Positions 52,227 to 61,144 of a DNA stretch of 64,000 nucleotides are shown piece after piece. The stretch comes from Nonlabens xylanidelens (GTDB taxonomy: Bacteria > Bacteroidota > Bacteroidia > Flavobacteriales > Flavobacteriaceae). The notes under the pieces are model-generated. The model searched no databases. It saw only the letters and a list, made by a program, of their open reading frames with translations, and was not told the DNA's origin. A program made the position numbers and the translations under genes. The stretch spans positions 62,001 through 126,000 of the forward strand of contig NZ_PTJE01000005.1 of NCBI RefSeq assembly GCF_002934445.1. Reading direction: 5' to 3'. How positions within the stretch are numbered: the stretch's first letter is position 1; every line of letters starts with the position of its first letter.

Positions 52227-52242
52227 CGCTTTCGCGAAAGCG
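52227..52242. repeat. 16-bp palindrome CGCTTTCGCGAAAGCG, copy 11 (intergenic)
   Basis: Exact copy. Flanks ATTC and GGAAC extend the symmetry by a few bases (TTCC...GGAA). Confidence 0.95.
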
Positions 52243-52262
52243 GAACCGACATACTATTTATC

Positions 52263-52988
52263 TTATTTATAAACAGCTATCAGCACACCAAAATTACCAT
52301 CCATTTGTTTTATGTTGTTATCTAAGTCGTAAACTCGTGACACATATCCATCTAGATACAAAGCATTTTTACAATCTTGTTTTTTAAAAAATGTAGCCAG
52401 GTCATAAAAGTTTATTTTTTCCTTAGAAAGAGCAAAAAGCAATTTGCCATCTGGTAAAATACCTACTGCATTGCGTATATGAACATTTTTTGAACCTTCA
52501 TTAAATGCGTCATGTATTTTTCCATCTATCACAAGCATGGGACCAGATTGTGTGGCATATTTTAAATCTTCTATTTGAATAGCGGTGCTGCTTTGTATAA
52601 TTGCCTTGCCATTTTTTTGAATCCCAAAAACTCCATTAGGTTGAAGATAAAAGTTACCAAAGGCTTTTTGAACAGTGTCGAGTGCTTTAATAATGCGACC
52701 GTTTTCAATGTACAAACCTTGCGGTGAGTGGTCTTTTAAGTACATACCACCATTCATGGCGTAGTTGAGTTTTTGATCTTTAAGTTTTAAGTGCTTTTCA
52801 AGATTGGTAAAAGTGTTGACCTTGTTTCCATTATCATCTTTCCAGAAAAAGGCTAGATTTTCATTATCTAGGTCTACTGTTTTCAAATGGAATCTAGGGT
52901 CTTTTATGGTTAGCTCTTCTTTTTCTTGGGCACAAGAGTATAATAGTAGGGTAAGACTTAGAATTAAAATGAAGTAGTTCGTTTTCAT
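52263..52988 (-). CDS. Phosphodiester glycosidase (DUF2233/NAGPA-like) lipoprotein
   Basis: A 241-residue lipoprotein: signal MKTNYFILILSLTLLLYSC with lipobox LYSC. The domain has LNYAMNGGMYLKDHSPQGLYIENG, QSGPMLVIDGKIH and CKNALYLDGYVSRVYDL, the conserved blocks of the phosphodiester glycosidase family. Probably anchored in the outer or inner membrane facing the periplasm; the substrate is unknown. Palindrome copy 11 lies 20 bases past its stop. Confidence 0.88.
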   Translation of the reverse strand: MKTNYFILILSLTLLLYSCAQEKEELTIKDPRFHLKTVDLDNENLAFFWKDDNGNKVNTFTNLEKHLKLKDQKLNYAMNGGMYLKDHSPQGLYIENGRIIKALDTVQKAFGNFYLQPNGVFGIQKNGKAIIQSSTAIQIEDLKYATQSGPMLVIDGKIHDAFNEGSKNVHIRNAVGILPDGKLLFALSKEKINFYDLATFFKKQDCKNALYLDGYVSRVYDLDNNIKQMDGNFGVLIAVYK

Positions 52989-53134
52989 ATCACAAGATCG
53001 AGGTTCTAAATTTATAAGAAAAATCTGCCAAATGGTAGAGCATTTCTTAGATTTTTGTTAAGCTTTTAACATCTCAAATTATAGATGAGATTTATGCTCT
53101 ATTTTGTCATCCAATTAAACTTTACCCTATACAA

Positions 53135-55579
53135 ATGAAAAGAACTATTATTACTAGTATGTTGCTATCGCTCATTTTATTATCGAGCAGTTGTAAAACG
53201 ACTAGAGATGCTGTTGCTGCAAAAAGTAAACCATCTACCGAAAAAAGTAGTAAGAAGAAGCCTAAGTTTAAATCGTATTCTAAAGTTATTACGAGCGATG
53301 CCGTTACTGATGACGGTTTATTTAAAACGCACCAAGTAGATGAAGATTTTTTCTATGAGATCCCAACTGACTTATTAGAAAAAGACATGTTATGGGTTAC
53401 TCGTATTGCACAAATTCCTTCTAACTTAGGTGGTGGTTATATGAATGCCGGTAGTAAAACTAACCAGCAGGTGGTGTCATGGCAGCGTTTTCAAGATAAG
53501 ATTTTACTTAAAGTCAAGTCTTATTCTGAAGTAGCACTAGATGAAACTGCGGCGATTAACAACTCGGTTAAGGTTAATAATTATGAGCCTACTATGTATG
53601 CGTTTGATATACAGGCTTTCAGTAAAGATTCTACAGCTGTAGTAGTTAATGTGACTAAGTTTTTCAATTCTGATGTGCCATCTATAAGTGGTTTAAGTCC
53701 TAGATTGAGAAAACAATATAAAGTAAGAAGCCTGGATAAGAGCAGGAGTTTTATTAATTCGGTTAAATCATTTCCAGAAAATATAGAGGTAAAGCAAGAT
53801 TTTACATTCACAGCTTCAGAGCCGCCATCTAATGGATCTGTAGGTTCTATAAGTATGCAAGTAAATCAATCTATGATTTTATTGCCAGAAGTAGCCATGC
53901 AGCCTAGATTATATGATCCTAGGGTAGGTTTCTTTACGGTAGGGCAAATAGATTACTCTAGCAAGGCTCTTAAAGCAGACGAGAAAACATACATACGTAG
54001 ATGGAGACTAGAACCTAAAGACCCAGAGGCTTATGCTCGTGGTGAGTTAGTAGAACCTATTAAACCTATCGTTTATTATCTAGATCCTGGTACTCCAGAG
54101 AATCTTAAGGAATATATTAAACAAGGTATTGAAGACTGGCAGAAACCATTTGAAACTGCAGGATTTAAGAATGCTATTATAGCAAAAGATGCACCTACAC
54201 TTGAGGAAGATCCTGAATTTAGCCCAGAAGACATACGTTACTCTGTAGTGCGTTATGTAGCAAGTACAACGCGTAATGCGGTAGGACCATCTGTAAGTGA
54301 CCCACGTAGTGGTGAGATAATAGAGAGTGATATTATATGGTACCACAACCATTTAAGATCTTATAGAAATAGATATTTACTAGAAACTGGTGCTGCAAAC
54401 CCAAGTGCAAGAACACTGGATACAGATGCTAAGGAAATAGGAGAGATGATGCGCCAGGTAATAGCGCATGAAGTAGGTCACGCACTAGGTTTTCCTCATA
54501 ACATGGCAGCTAGTTATGCTTATGATGTAGAAGATTATAGAGATGGTGAGTTTACTCAAAAGAACGGTATCGCAGCAAGTCTTATGGATTATGCACGTTA
54601 TAATTATATCGCACAACCAGGTGATAAGAACATAAGATTTGTGCGCCAGATGGGACCTTATGATCATTATGCAGCAAACTGGGGTTATAGAGTTATACCT
54701 AACGCAACGTCTCCAGAACAAGAAACGGCAACGTTAAATGGCTGGATTATGCAAAAGGCAAACGATCCTGTGTATAAATTTGGTCGTCAGAGCAGTAGAT
54801 TTGATCCACAATCACAGACTGAAGCTATAGGTAATGATCCTATTAAAGCGAGTACTTATGGTGTGAAAAACTTAAAGTATGTAGCTTTAAATTTACCGCA
54901 ATGGACATCACAAAAAACTGATAACTATGACGACCTGGAAGAGCTTTACAGAGAGCTTTTAGGTGTGTACTCTAGATATGTGGGGCATGTTGTGACTAAT
55001 GTAGGTGGTGTAAATGAAGATCTTAAAAAACCTACACAGTCCGGTCCAGTGTACAGTACAGTAGATAAGAAAACTCAAAAAGAGTCTGTAGAGTGGATTA
55101 AAAATAATGTGATAGAAACACCTACGTGGTTAGTAGATAAGAAAATCGTTCAAAACATAAATCCAGATGGATATTTTGATGTACTTAGGTCTGTACAGGT
55201 AAGACATTTAAATAGTCTTTTGAGCCATGATCGTATAGGTAGATTGATCAACTCTGAGACTGTAGATACAGATTATTATAGCGCACTAGATATGTTACAA
55301 GATGTAAGAAAAGCAGTATTTTCTAGTTCTAAAGTAGATATTTATAAGAGAAATATTCAAAGAGCATACGTAGATAGATTGAACTATTTAATGACAGAAA
55401 CGCCTAGACGTTCTACGTATAATGTAGCGCAAAGCGATGTGAGAGCGCTAGTAAGAGGAGAGCTTAAAGCATTACAGTCTACATTGCGTAGCAAAAGAAA
55501 TGCTTCGTCGAGTAAGGTAAACCGTTACCACTATGAAGATTTATTAGCTCGTGTAGATTTAATTTTGAATCCTAGATAG
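53135..55579 (+). CDS. Zinc metalloprotease lipoprotein, DUF5117/DUF4953 family
   Basis: An 814-residue lipoprotein: signal MKRTIITSMLLSLILLSSSC, lipobox SSSC, then a lysine/serine-rich linker. AHEVGHALGFPHNMAAS carries zinc ligands H445, H449 and H455 with E446, and SLMDYARYNY is the Met-turn. Its layout is the same as the paralogue at 20468 (RSLDKSRSFINSVKSFPEN; PIVYYLDPGTPENL). Substrate unknown, likely peptides at the cell surface. A terminator follows. Confidence 0.92.
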   Translation: MKRTIITSMLLSLILLSSSCKTTRDAVAAKSKPSTEKSSKKKPKFKSYSKVITSDAVTDDGLFKTHQVDEDFFYEIPTDLLEKDMLWVTRIAQIPSNLGGGYMNAGSKTNQQVVSWQRFQDKILLKVKSYSEVALDETAAINNSVKVNNYEPTMYAFDIQAFSKDSTAVVVNVTKFFNSDVPSISGLSPRLRKQYKVRSLDKSRSFINSVKSFPENIEVKQDFTFTASEPPSNGSVGSISMQVNQSMILLPEVAMQPRLYDPRVGFFTVGQIDYSSKALKADEKTYIRRWRLEPKDPEAYARGELVEPIKPIVYYLDPGTPENLKEYIKQGIEDWQKPFETAGFKNAIIAKDAPTLEEDPEFSPEDIRYSVVRYVASTTRNAVGPSVSDPRSGEIIESDIIWYHNHLRSYRNRYLLETGAANPSARTLDTDAKEIGEMMRQVIAHEVGHALGFPHNMAASYAYDVEDYRDGEFTQKNGIAASLMDYARYNYIAQPGDKNIRFVRQMGPYDHYAANWGYRVIPNATSPEQETATLNGWIMQKANDPVYKFGRQSSRFDPQSQTEAIGNDPIKASTYGVKNLKYVALNLPQWTSQKTDNYDDLEELYRELLGVYSRYVGHVVTNVGGVNEDLKKPTQSGPVYSTVDKKTQKESVEWIKNNVIETPTWLVDKKIVQNINPDGYFDVLRSVQVRHLNSLLSHDRIGRLINSETVDTDYYSALDMLQDVRKAVFSSSKVDIYKRNIQRAYVDRLNYLMTETPRRSTYNVAQSDVRALVRGELKALQSTLRSKRNASSSKVNRYHYEDLLARVDLILNPR

Positions 55580-55603
55580 AGATAAAAACTTATTTTATTA
55601 TTT

Positions 55604-55634
55604 AAAAAGCAATCTGAGAAGGTTGCTTTTTTTT
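55604..55634 (+). terminator. Terminator after the metalloprotease
   Basis: Stem AAAAGCAA / TTGCTTTT with a 10-base loop and a T-run, 25 bases after the stop. Confidence 0.75.
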
Positions 55635-55640
55635 GTGTTC

Positions 55641-55656
55641 CGCTTTCGCGAAAGCG
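55641..55656. repeat. 16-bp palindrome CGCTTTCGCGAAAGCG, copy 12 (intergenic)
   Basis: Exact copy between convergent genes, directly after a terminator. Flanks TTC and GGAA extend the symmetry. Confidence 0.95.
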
Positions 55657-55670
55657 GAATAAACATCCAT

Positions 55671-56942
55671 TTAACTAGACACTTTTTTAGTATTGATATA
55701 ATGAAAAGCATAAGAGGCTATAAAACCAATGAGTGCAAATATGGAAAGCATTAAAAATACCTTTTGAAAACCGAGTTCTCCAGGAGAATTATCTATTAAA
55801 ATCCCCATGATAGGGCCCATAAATATATCTGGAGTAAATCCTACTATAGACATTAAACCTACTGCAGTACCTGTGACTGCCATAGGTATCTTGCCTTCTT
55901 GTATAGCAGAGAAATATAGGGTTCTAAAGGCATAAACACCGGTTGCAACGGTGATAATGGTAAAACCAAATAGGAGCGTGGTATGAGGTTCTATCTGACC
56001 AGAAGCAAATATTAAAGCGCCTAAAATGGTTATGGCAAAGCTTATTATCATCATAAAGGAAGAACGAGTTTTATCTGCCAGTAAACCTATGATAATTCCT
56101 ATAATAATACGTATACCTAAGAGGTTACTACCTATAGCAGCAGACTCTGTTTCACTATATCCCATGACCTCGTTTGCATATTGTGAGTATATGTCGGTAA
56201 TTTTATAACCTGTGTAAGCACATAGAATAATGACCATTAATAACCATACCGATGGGATTTTTAATACGGCTATATAATTTTTAAGAATTTGTCTATTAGA
56301 TATCTTAGGAGATCGTGCGGTATCGCTATCATTATCTTTTAAAATAAAAATTAATAAAATAGCTATTAGTGCGACAATTATGGAAGTTATAATGACTACA
56401 TATTGATATGCGCTTTTACGTTCTAATAGACTTGCGGTTTCTGTTCCATCTATAAAAAGAATGGAGAATATAAGTATACCTAGCCAGCCGAATGCAAAGG
56501 AGACTAAACCACGACCGCCATCTAACAGTCCAAAAGCTAGTCCTTGTCTAGATGTACCACCCCAGACTCTAGTTGCTTTAATCATAGCTGCCCAGAATAA
56601 AAATATAGTGGTAAATCCCCAATATCCATAAAGAATGCTGAGTCCTAAATAGGAAGGATAAGTAGACATATAAATACCGCCTAGTGAGGTAAGGAGTAAA
56701 GAAATAGCCATGAGATAACGCGGCTGGTACTTATCTGCAAGGCTACCACCTATAAGATAGGATACAAATGCTACTATACCGTATATAGAGAAACAGGCTC
56801 CTAGTTCTAGGTTAGTGAGTTCAAAAACATCTAAGACGGTAGGTCTAAAAATACGTGCTAGTACAAAAGGAAGTATAAAGTTAGCTTCTCCTGCTAGAAT
56901 GAGGAGAATGATATTAATTAATTTTTGTCCTTTACTTAAAAT
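55671..56942 (-). CDS. MFS transporter with a non-standard start codon
   Basis: A major facilitator transporter of about 423 residues with 12 predicted membrane segments. The first ATG in frame is at 56711, yet the frame stays open upstream and encodes clear family sequence: LSKGQKLINIILLILAGEAN, FILPFVLARIFRPTVL and GGSLADKYQPRYL, the MFS loop 2-3 motif. Between the stop at 56978 and this region there is no ATG, GTG, TTG or CTG; only ATT codons (56942, 56948, 56969) could start. The start given (56942) is a guess. Either ATT is used or the start codon has been lost by mutation. The substrate is unknown. Confidence 0.72.
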   Translation of the reverse strand: MLSKGQKLINIILLILAGEANFILPFVLARIFRPTVLDVFELTNLELGACFSIYGIVAFVSYLIGGSLADKYQPRYLMAISLLLTSLGGIYMSTYPSYLGLSILYGYWGFTTIFLFWAAMIKATRVWGGTSRQGLAFGLLDGGRGLVSFAFGWLGILIFSILFIDGTETASLLERKSAYQYVVIITSIIVALIAILLIFILKDNDSDTARSPKISNRQILKNYIAVLKIPSVWLLMVIILCAYTGYKITDIYSQYANEVMGYSETESAAIGSNLLGIRIIIGIIIGLLADKTRSSFMMIISFAITILGALIFASGQIEPHTTLLFGFTIITVATGVYAFRTLYFSAIQEGKIPMAVTGTAVGLMSIVGFTPDIFMGPIMGILIDNSPGELGFQKVFLMLSIFALIGFIASYAFHYINTKKVSS

Positions 56943-56996
56943 ATGAATTCTATTTAGGGTAAATGTAATAAATAGTTATCACAGAAAATAGGGCAC

Positions 56997-57030
56997 AAAA
57001 AAGGCTACTCATTACAAGTAGCCTTTTTTA
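56997..57030 (-). terminator. Terminator of secreted 189-aa gene copy B
   Basis: Stem AAAAAAGGCTACT / AGTAGCCTTTTTT with a short loop and an A-run on the left. Confidence 0.85.
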
Positions 57031-57046
57031 AATGGATAATGTGTTC

Positions 57047-57616
57047 TTATAAAGTAAATGACTTATAAAAAGTATTTCCTGCAGATTTCATTATGATAAA
57101 GTAATCTCCTTTTTTATCTGGAGATAATTGAAATATACGCTTTAAATTAGAAGAGTTAGAAATCGCTTCTTGATGTATCAACTCATCGTTGTAATATATG
57201 TTTACATCAAGGACTTCGTCATTAGAGGCTAGTTGAGAGATAAATAATTGATTTTCTCTAGCAACTGCTACAGGCTTATAAAAAGTGTTTTCTACAGAGA
57301 ATTTTACAATACCATTTGTTACATTAAAAGATTTAGTAAGGATCTCACAGTCTTTATTTAATTCAATACTATAAGTACCGTTTTCTAAAGTTGTTAAATC
57401 AAACTGTTGTGTATAATTACCGTTTTCTTTAATCTTCTCACTATATAAAGTAATATCAGCTGCATCTTTAATAGTCAGTTGATGTCCTTTTTTCACGTCG
57501 TTAAATTGTACTACAGTAACACTTTTAGGTGGTACGATAGATGTTGCGTTTGCTGCATAGCCTGTTAACACGGTTAACATAAGTGCTATAAATAATAGGT
57601 TTTTCATTGCTTTCAT
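57047..57616 (-). CDS. Secreted 189-aa protein, tandem copy B
   Basis: A signal peptide MKAMKNLLFIALMLTVLTGY is followed by a beta-rich domain: VTVVQFNDVKKGHQLTIKD, NGTYSIELNKD and a C-terminal FQLSPDKKGDYFIIMKSAG...YKSFTL, which resembles the last strands of a Type IX sorting-like or DUF3244-like beta sandwich. It is a close paralogue of the gene at 58171; both upstream regions are also similar. An ATG four codons in is possible. Function unknown. Confidence 0.8.
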   Translation of the reverse strand: MKAMKNLLFIALMLTVLTGYAANATSIVPPKSVTVVQFNDVKKGHQLTIKDAADITLYSEKIKENGNYTQQFDLTTLENGTYSIELNKDCEILTKSFNVTNGIVKFSVENTFYKPVAVARENQLFISQLASNDEVLDVNIYYNDELIHQEAISNSSNLKRIFQLSPDKKGDYFIIMKSAGNTFYKSFTL

Positions 57617-57647
57617 CTTGTTAATATTTTAATGATGATTTACATGA

Positions 57648-57655
57648 CAAATGTA
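57648..57655 (-). promoter_or_regulatory. -7 box of copy B promoter
   Basis: Minus-strand TACATTTG, a perfect TAnnTTTG, about 32 bases upstream of the start and conserved in the other copy. Confidence 0.6.
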
Positions 57656-57725
57656 GAACAGTATGCAAGTTTAGAAAACATCGTATTTGATCTAATTATA
57701 TGCTATATTAACTTTATTAAAACAT

Positions 57726-57739
57726 CTATAACGTTATAG
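57726..57739. promoter_or_regulatory. 14-bp palindrome CTATAACGTTATAG upstream of copy B
   Basis: Perfect inverted repeat 110 bases before the start; repeated exactly upstream of copy A. Candidate regulator site. Confidence 0.65.
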
Positions 57740-58118
57740 TGTGAATATAGTGTAATTAAGGGGCTGAAATCCATTTTTTTTAATGTTTAAATTGATAGTT
57801 TTATTCATTATTTTCTTAGAAAAAATCTTAATTATTTACGGTAAGATTAAGGTGTGTTTCTATTTAATAATGGAGAAATAAGGAAGGTGGATAAAGTGAA
57901 AGATGAACTATTATCTATATAGCTAAAAGAGCTAGCTCATTTACTAGATTAATTAGAGAAAAGAGTCGAGAAGAAAAGAAGGCGGGAAAGAGAGGTGTTA
58001 AATACAAATAGATGCTCAGTGAATAAAGAAGGTACAGTAAACTATTACTTATTTTCTATATGAACTAGGTAATTACTCTATAAGGTGGTAATAAATTTTA
58101 AACTCAAAAATATAGGCA

Positions 58119-58148
58119 TAAAAAAAGGCTACTTAAAAAAGTAGCCTT
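58119..58148 (-). terminator. Terminator of copy A
   Basis: Stem AAGGCTACT / AGTAGCCTT with an A-run on the left; similar in sequence to the terminator of copy B at 56997, so it was duplicated with the gene. Confidence 0.82.
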
Positions 58149-58170
58149 CACCTAAAATTTTTATTATTTC

Positions 58171-58740
58171 CTATAAAGTAAATGTCTTATAAAATGATTT
58201 CCCAGCAGATTTCATTATAATAAAGTATTCACCTTTTTTGTCTGGAGATAATTGAAATACACGTTTTAGATCAGATGAGTCCGAAATAGCTTCTTTATGC
58301 ACTAATTCATTATTATAGTAAATCAATACATCAAGAACTTCGTCATTAGAGCTTAATTGAGAAACAAATAATTGATTATTTCTTTTAGTTGCTACAGGCT
58401 TGTAAAATGTCATTTCTGTAGACAGGTTTACAATTCCGTTTTCTACATTAAAAGATCGAGTTAATACCTCACTATCTTTATTTAATTCAATAGTATAACT
58501 ACCATTTTCTAGAGTAGTTAAGTCAAATTGTTTTGTATAGTTACCAGTAGACTTAATAGTCTCATTATATAAAGTAACGTTTTCTGTATCCTTAATAGTT
58601 AATTGATGACCTTTCTTTACGTTGTCAAATTGTACTACAGTAACACTTTTAGGTGGTACGATAGATGTTACGTCTGTTGCATAGCCTGTTAACGCGGTTA
58701 ACATAAGTGCTATAAATAATAGGTTTTTCATTGCTTTCAT
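58171..58740 (-). CDS. Secreted 189-aa protein, tandem copy A
   Basis: A paralogue of the gene at 57047 with the same length and nearly identical signal peptide (MKAMKNLLFIALMLTALTGY). Differences cluster in the middle (ENVTLYNETIKSTGNYTKQF). The gene, promoter, palindrome and terminator are all shared with copy B, showing a recent tandem duplication of a whole transcription unit. It faces away from the AraC regulator at 58940, which may control it (inference). Confidence 0.8.
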   Translation of the reverse strand: MKAMKNLLFIALMLTALTGYATDVTSIVPPKSVTVVQFDNVKKGHQLTIKDTENVTLYNETIKSTGNYTKQFDLTTLENGSYTIELNKDSEVLTRSFNVENGIVNLSTEMTFYKPVATKRNNQLFVSQLSSNDEVLDVLIYYNNELVHKEAISDSSDLKRVFQLSPDKKGEYFIIMKSAGKSFYKTFTL

Positions 58741-58770
58741 CTTTTAATTATTTACTGATGATTTACATGA

Positions 58771-58778
58771 CAAATTTA
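58771..58778 (-). promoter_or_regulatory. -7 box of copy A promoter
   Basis: Minus-strand TAAATTTG, a perfect TAnnTTTG; a TTG (CAA at 58802-58804) lies 23 bases upstream. Confidence 0.65.
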
Positions 58779-58848
58779 GAGCAGGAGTAAGGTTTAGAAA
58801 ACAACATTTTTGTCCTAATTGTATACTATATTAACTTTATGAAAACAA

Positions 58849-58862
58849 CTATAACGTTATAG
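58849..58862. promoter_or_regulatory. 14-bp palindrome CTATAACGTTATAG upstream of copy A
   Basis: Identical to 57726-57739, at 109 bases from the start, and also 78 bases from the divergent araC-type gene. Confidence 0.65.
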
Positions 58863-58939
58863 TGTGAATATAACATAATTATAAAATTAAAAAACGATAT
58901 TTGCAGTGGTATAATTGATCGTTTTAATCTAGATTTTAC

Positions 58940-59809
58940 ATGTTATATAAGAAAGCTACCTTAAAAAAAATACAACCAGAATTCGGTGGTTCTGTGTTTG
59001 TACAAAAAAGTACAACAGAAAGAGGTGAGAACAAGCCTTTCTGGCATTTTCATCCAGAGATAGAGCTGGTTTATGTAAACGAGGGAAAAGGAAAACGACA
59101 TATAGGAAACCATATGTCCTATTATAATGACAGCCAGTTATTACTTATAGGCTCTATGTTGCCACATATAGGTTATACAGACAGACCTAATCATGGATCT
59201 GAATTACTGGTGCAGTTTCTTCCTGATTTTCTAGGAGAAGGTTTTTTCACCGTGCCAGAAATGATGCCAATTAAACAATTATTTGAACGTGCAAAGAATG
59301 GGTTGCTATTTAAAAAGGAAACAATAGAACGATTAGGATCTCAAATACACGATTTAAACGAGGTTCATGGTTTTGAAAGAACTATTCTGTTATTGAAAAT
59401 CTTACATGATCTCGCTACTACTGATGATTATGAAATATTAAATGCAGAAACCTTCACTTTTGAAACAGAACTACAAGACAATTCTAAGACAGAAGTAATA
59501 TATAAATACATCAATCAGAATTATAAAGAGCAAATACCTCTAGAAGAAATAGCAAGTAAGGTAAGCATGACAGTTCCTGCTTTCTGTAGGTACTTTAAAA
59601 AGACATCTGGTAAGACCTTTACTAAAATAGTAAATGAATATAGAGTAGTGCACGCCACAAAGTTATTATCTGAATCTCAAATGAGTATAACTGATATTTG
59701 TTTTGAATGTGGTTTTAATAACTTCTCGCACTTTAATAAAATATTTAAAGAGATAACTGGTAAGAGTGCTAGTAAATACCGCAAAGAATTAAAGCAGATT
59801 TTAAATTAA
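58940..59809 (+). CDS. AraC family transcriptional regulator with cupin domain
   Basis: A 289-residue protein. An N-terminal cupin sensor (FWHFHPEIELVYVNEGKGKRHI, LLIGSMLPHIGY) precedes a C-terminal double HTH (about 190-289): IPLEEIASKVSMTVPAFCRYF, KTSGKTFTKIVNEYRV and ICFECGFNNFSHFNKIFKEITG. The cupin probably senses a sugar. It is divergent from the duplicated secreted genes and separated from copy A by 199 bases containing the conserved palindrome. Confidence 0.92.
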   Translation: MLYKKATLKKIQPEFGGSVFVQKSTTERGENKPFWHFHPEIELVYVNEGKGKRHIGNHMSYYNDSQLLLIGSMLPHIGYTDRPNHGSELLVQFLPDFLGEGFFTVPEMMPIKQLFERAKNGLLFKKETIERLGSQIHDLNEVHGFERTILLLKILHDLATTDDYEILNAETFTFETELQDNSKTEVIYKYINQNYKEQIPLEEIASKVSMTVPAFCRYFKKTSGKTFTKIVNEYRVVHATKLLSESQMSITDICFECGFNNFSHFNKIFKEITGKSASKYRKELKQILN

Positions 59810-59810
59810 T

Positions 59811-59845
59811 AAAAAAGCATGCTCAGTCTGTAGACCGAGCATGCT
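59811..59845 (-). terminator. Terminator of the 349-aa lipoprotein gene
   Basis: Stem AGCATGCTC / GAGCATGCT extended by GTCT / AGAC with one mismatch. An A-run at 59811-59816 gives the leftward U-tract. Confidence 0.7.
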
Positions 59846-59870
59846 AATAATCGTTTACGTTTTAATTTAA

Positions 59871-60920
59871 TTAAGGACAGGTTTCTACAGTAACACTTAT
59901 TTCTACAACATAAAAGGTGTTTTCTACAGTATCATAAACTCTTACATAGAATATTTCTGTTTCTATACTGTTCATAAAAGGAACAGTACTATCTATTGGG
60001 TTGGTTTCCATATCAGCATCTGCCTCAGAACTGTAGTAGGTAATATCTATTAAGTTATCGTCTTCTTGTAAAATTTCATAGATACAGTTATCGTATTCAC
60101 TCAAAGTCAATTCTGTAAAACCTGGTGTAGCAACATCTTCACACGCTGTAAAATTAAAGTCATAACAATCATCATTAGGTACGTTACAGTATTTGTGTAT
60201 AATCAGTTCATCCAGTCCGTCAGTAAGCCTCATGGAATCTGAATCTAGAATTTCAGCTTTCCAGTTGCGGTTTAATTGTGTTTCTGTATCCACATCGCCA
60301 TTTAAGCTTATGTTTACGTGTAATTGACTTTCTATCATGATAGATGTCCATGACCCTGTAGCGGTTTCAGAGTAGTAACTAAAGTTCATCACTCCATTAT
60401 CTACAAAGAATGAGCCGCCTAGGTAGTCGTTAGAAGAGGTTTTAGAATATCCTACTTCCCAAACACATTCATCTAATAAGCCCTGACAGTAACGTATAAG
60501 TTCTAACTCTTCTTCAATACAATTATCTATACTTTCTTTTAATTGCTCGTTAGTGGTTATGTCTATAGAGCTTCCATCTGTTAATGTAGCAGCGATAGGG
60601 TAGCTTATACTTATAGAGTTAGTACTAGGTAGAACATCTAAAAAATCACGGAAGGCTTGATTTCCTATAATAAAGGTATTAGCGATTTCAATATCGTTGG
60701 AATCGTAGGTAAATATATTGATAGGATAAATAACCTGTATACAAGAGATCGTATCCTCATCAGTTTCAGGATCACTGGCAACATCTGTTAGCAATTCATA
60801 TAATTCAGAGTCTACTGCTATTAAATCTTTTGATATGGAGTCGTCATAATCTTCATAAGTACAGGAAACGATACTTAATGCAGTTATGAATAAAATGATA
60901 ATTTTTTTGAGGTTTTTCAT
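59871..60920 (-). CDS. Large hypothetical lipoprotein (349 aa)
   Basis: A lipoprotein signal MKNLKKIIILFITALSIVSC with lipobox IVSC is followed by acidic, threonine- and cysteine-rich sequence. A middle domain has FVDNGVMNFSYYSETATGSW and LNRNWKAEILDSDSMRLTDG, a lipocalin-like pattern. The C-terminal part (EIFYVRVYDTVENTFYVVEISVTV) resembles repeats of flavobacterial surface adhesins. Function unknown. Confidence 0.75.
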   Translation of the reverse strand: MKNLKKIIILFITALSIVSCTYEDYDDSISKDLIAVDSELYELLTDVASDPETDEDTISCIQVIYPINIFTYDSNDIEIANTFIIGNQAFRDFLDVLPSTNSISISYPIAATLTDGSSIDITTNEQLKESIDNCIEEELELIRYCQGLLDECVWEVGYSKTSSNDYLGGSFFVDNGVMNFSYYSETATGSWTSIMIESQLHVNISLNGDVDTETQLNRNWKAEILDSDSMRLTDGLDELIIHKYCNVPNDDCYDFNFTACEDVATPGFTELTLSEYDNCIYEILQEDDNLIDITYYSSEADADMETNPIDSTVPFMNSIETEIFYVRVYDTVENTFYVVEISVTVETCP

Positions 60921-61144
60921 AGCTTATAATTTAGGTTACATCTTATAGTATAAAACTCATTGTAATGGTTGCGTCCTAATTGTCCATGATTATACAGGAT
61001 GAAATATTAAAACCATTAACGATTCACATCACCTTTGTTAATAGTCTTTTAATAGCTTGTTAATTAAAGACTATAATAAGAAGTCTTGATTTTTTATTAA
61101 CGCTATTACCGCAATTCCACCCATACCTTTAAATAAAAAACAAC

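Larger units (their letters stand above)
57617..58124. other. Duplicated upstream region and polypurine spacer
   Basis: About 510 bases between the two tandem genes. 57620-57755 is homologous to 58744-58880 upstream of the other copy, including the -7 box and the palindrome. 57870-58000 is strongly purine-rich on the plus strand (two runs, about 57870-57906 and 57953-57997). I see no ORF or RNA gene. Confidence 0.6.

Noticed and set aside
57756-58110. A decayed gene in the purine-rich spacer
   Set aside because: Stops occur in all frames within short distance and no family resemblance could be found; kept only as a compositional oddity.
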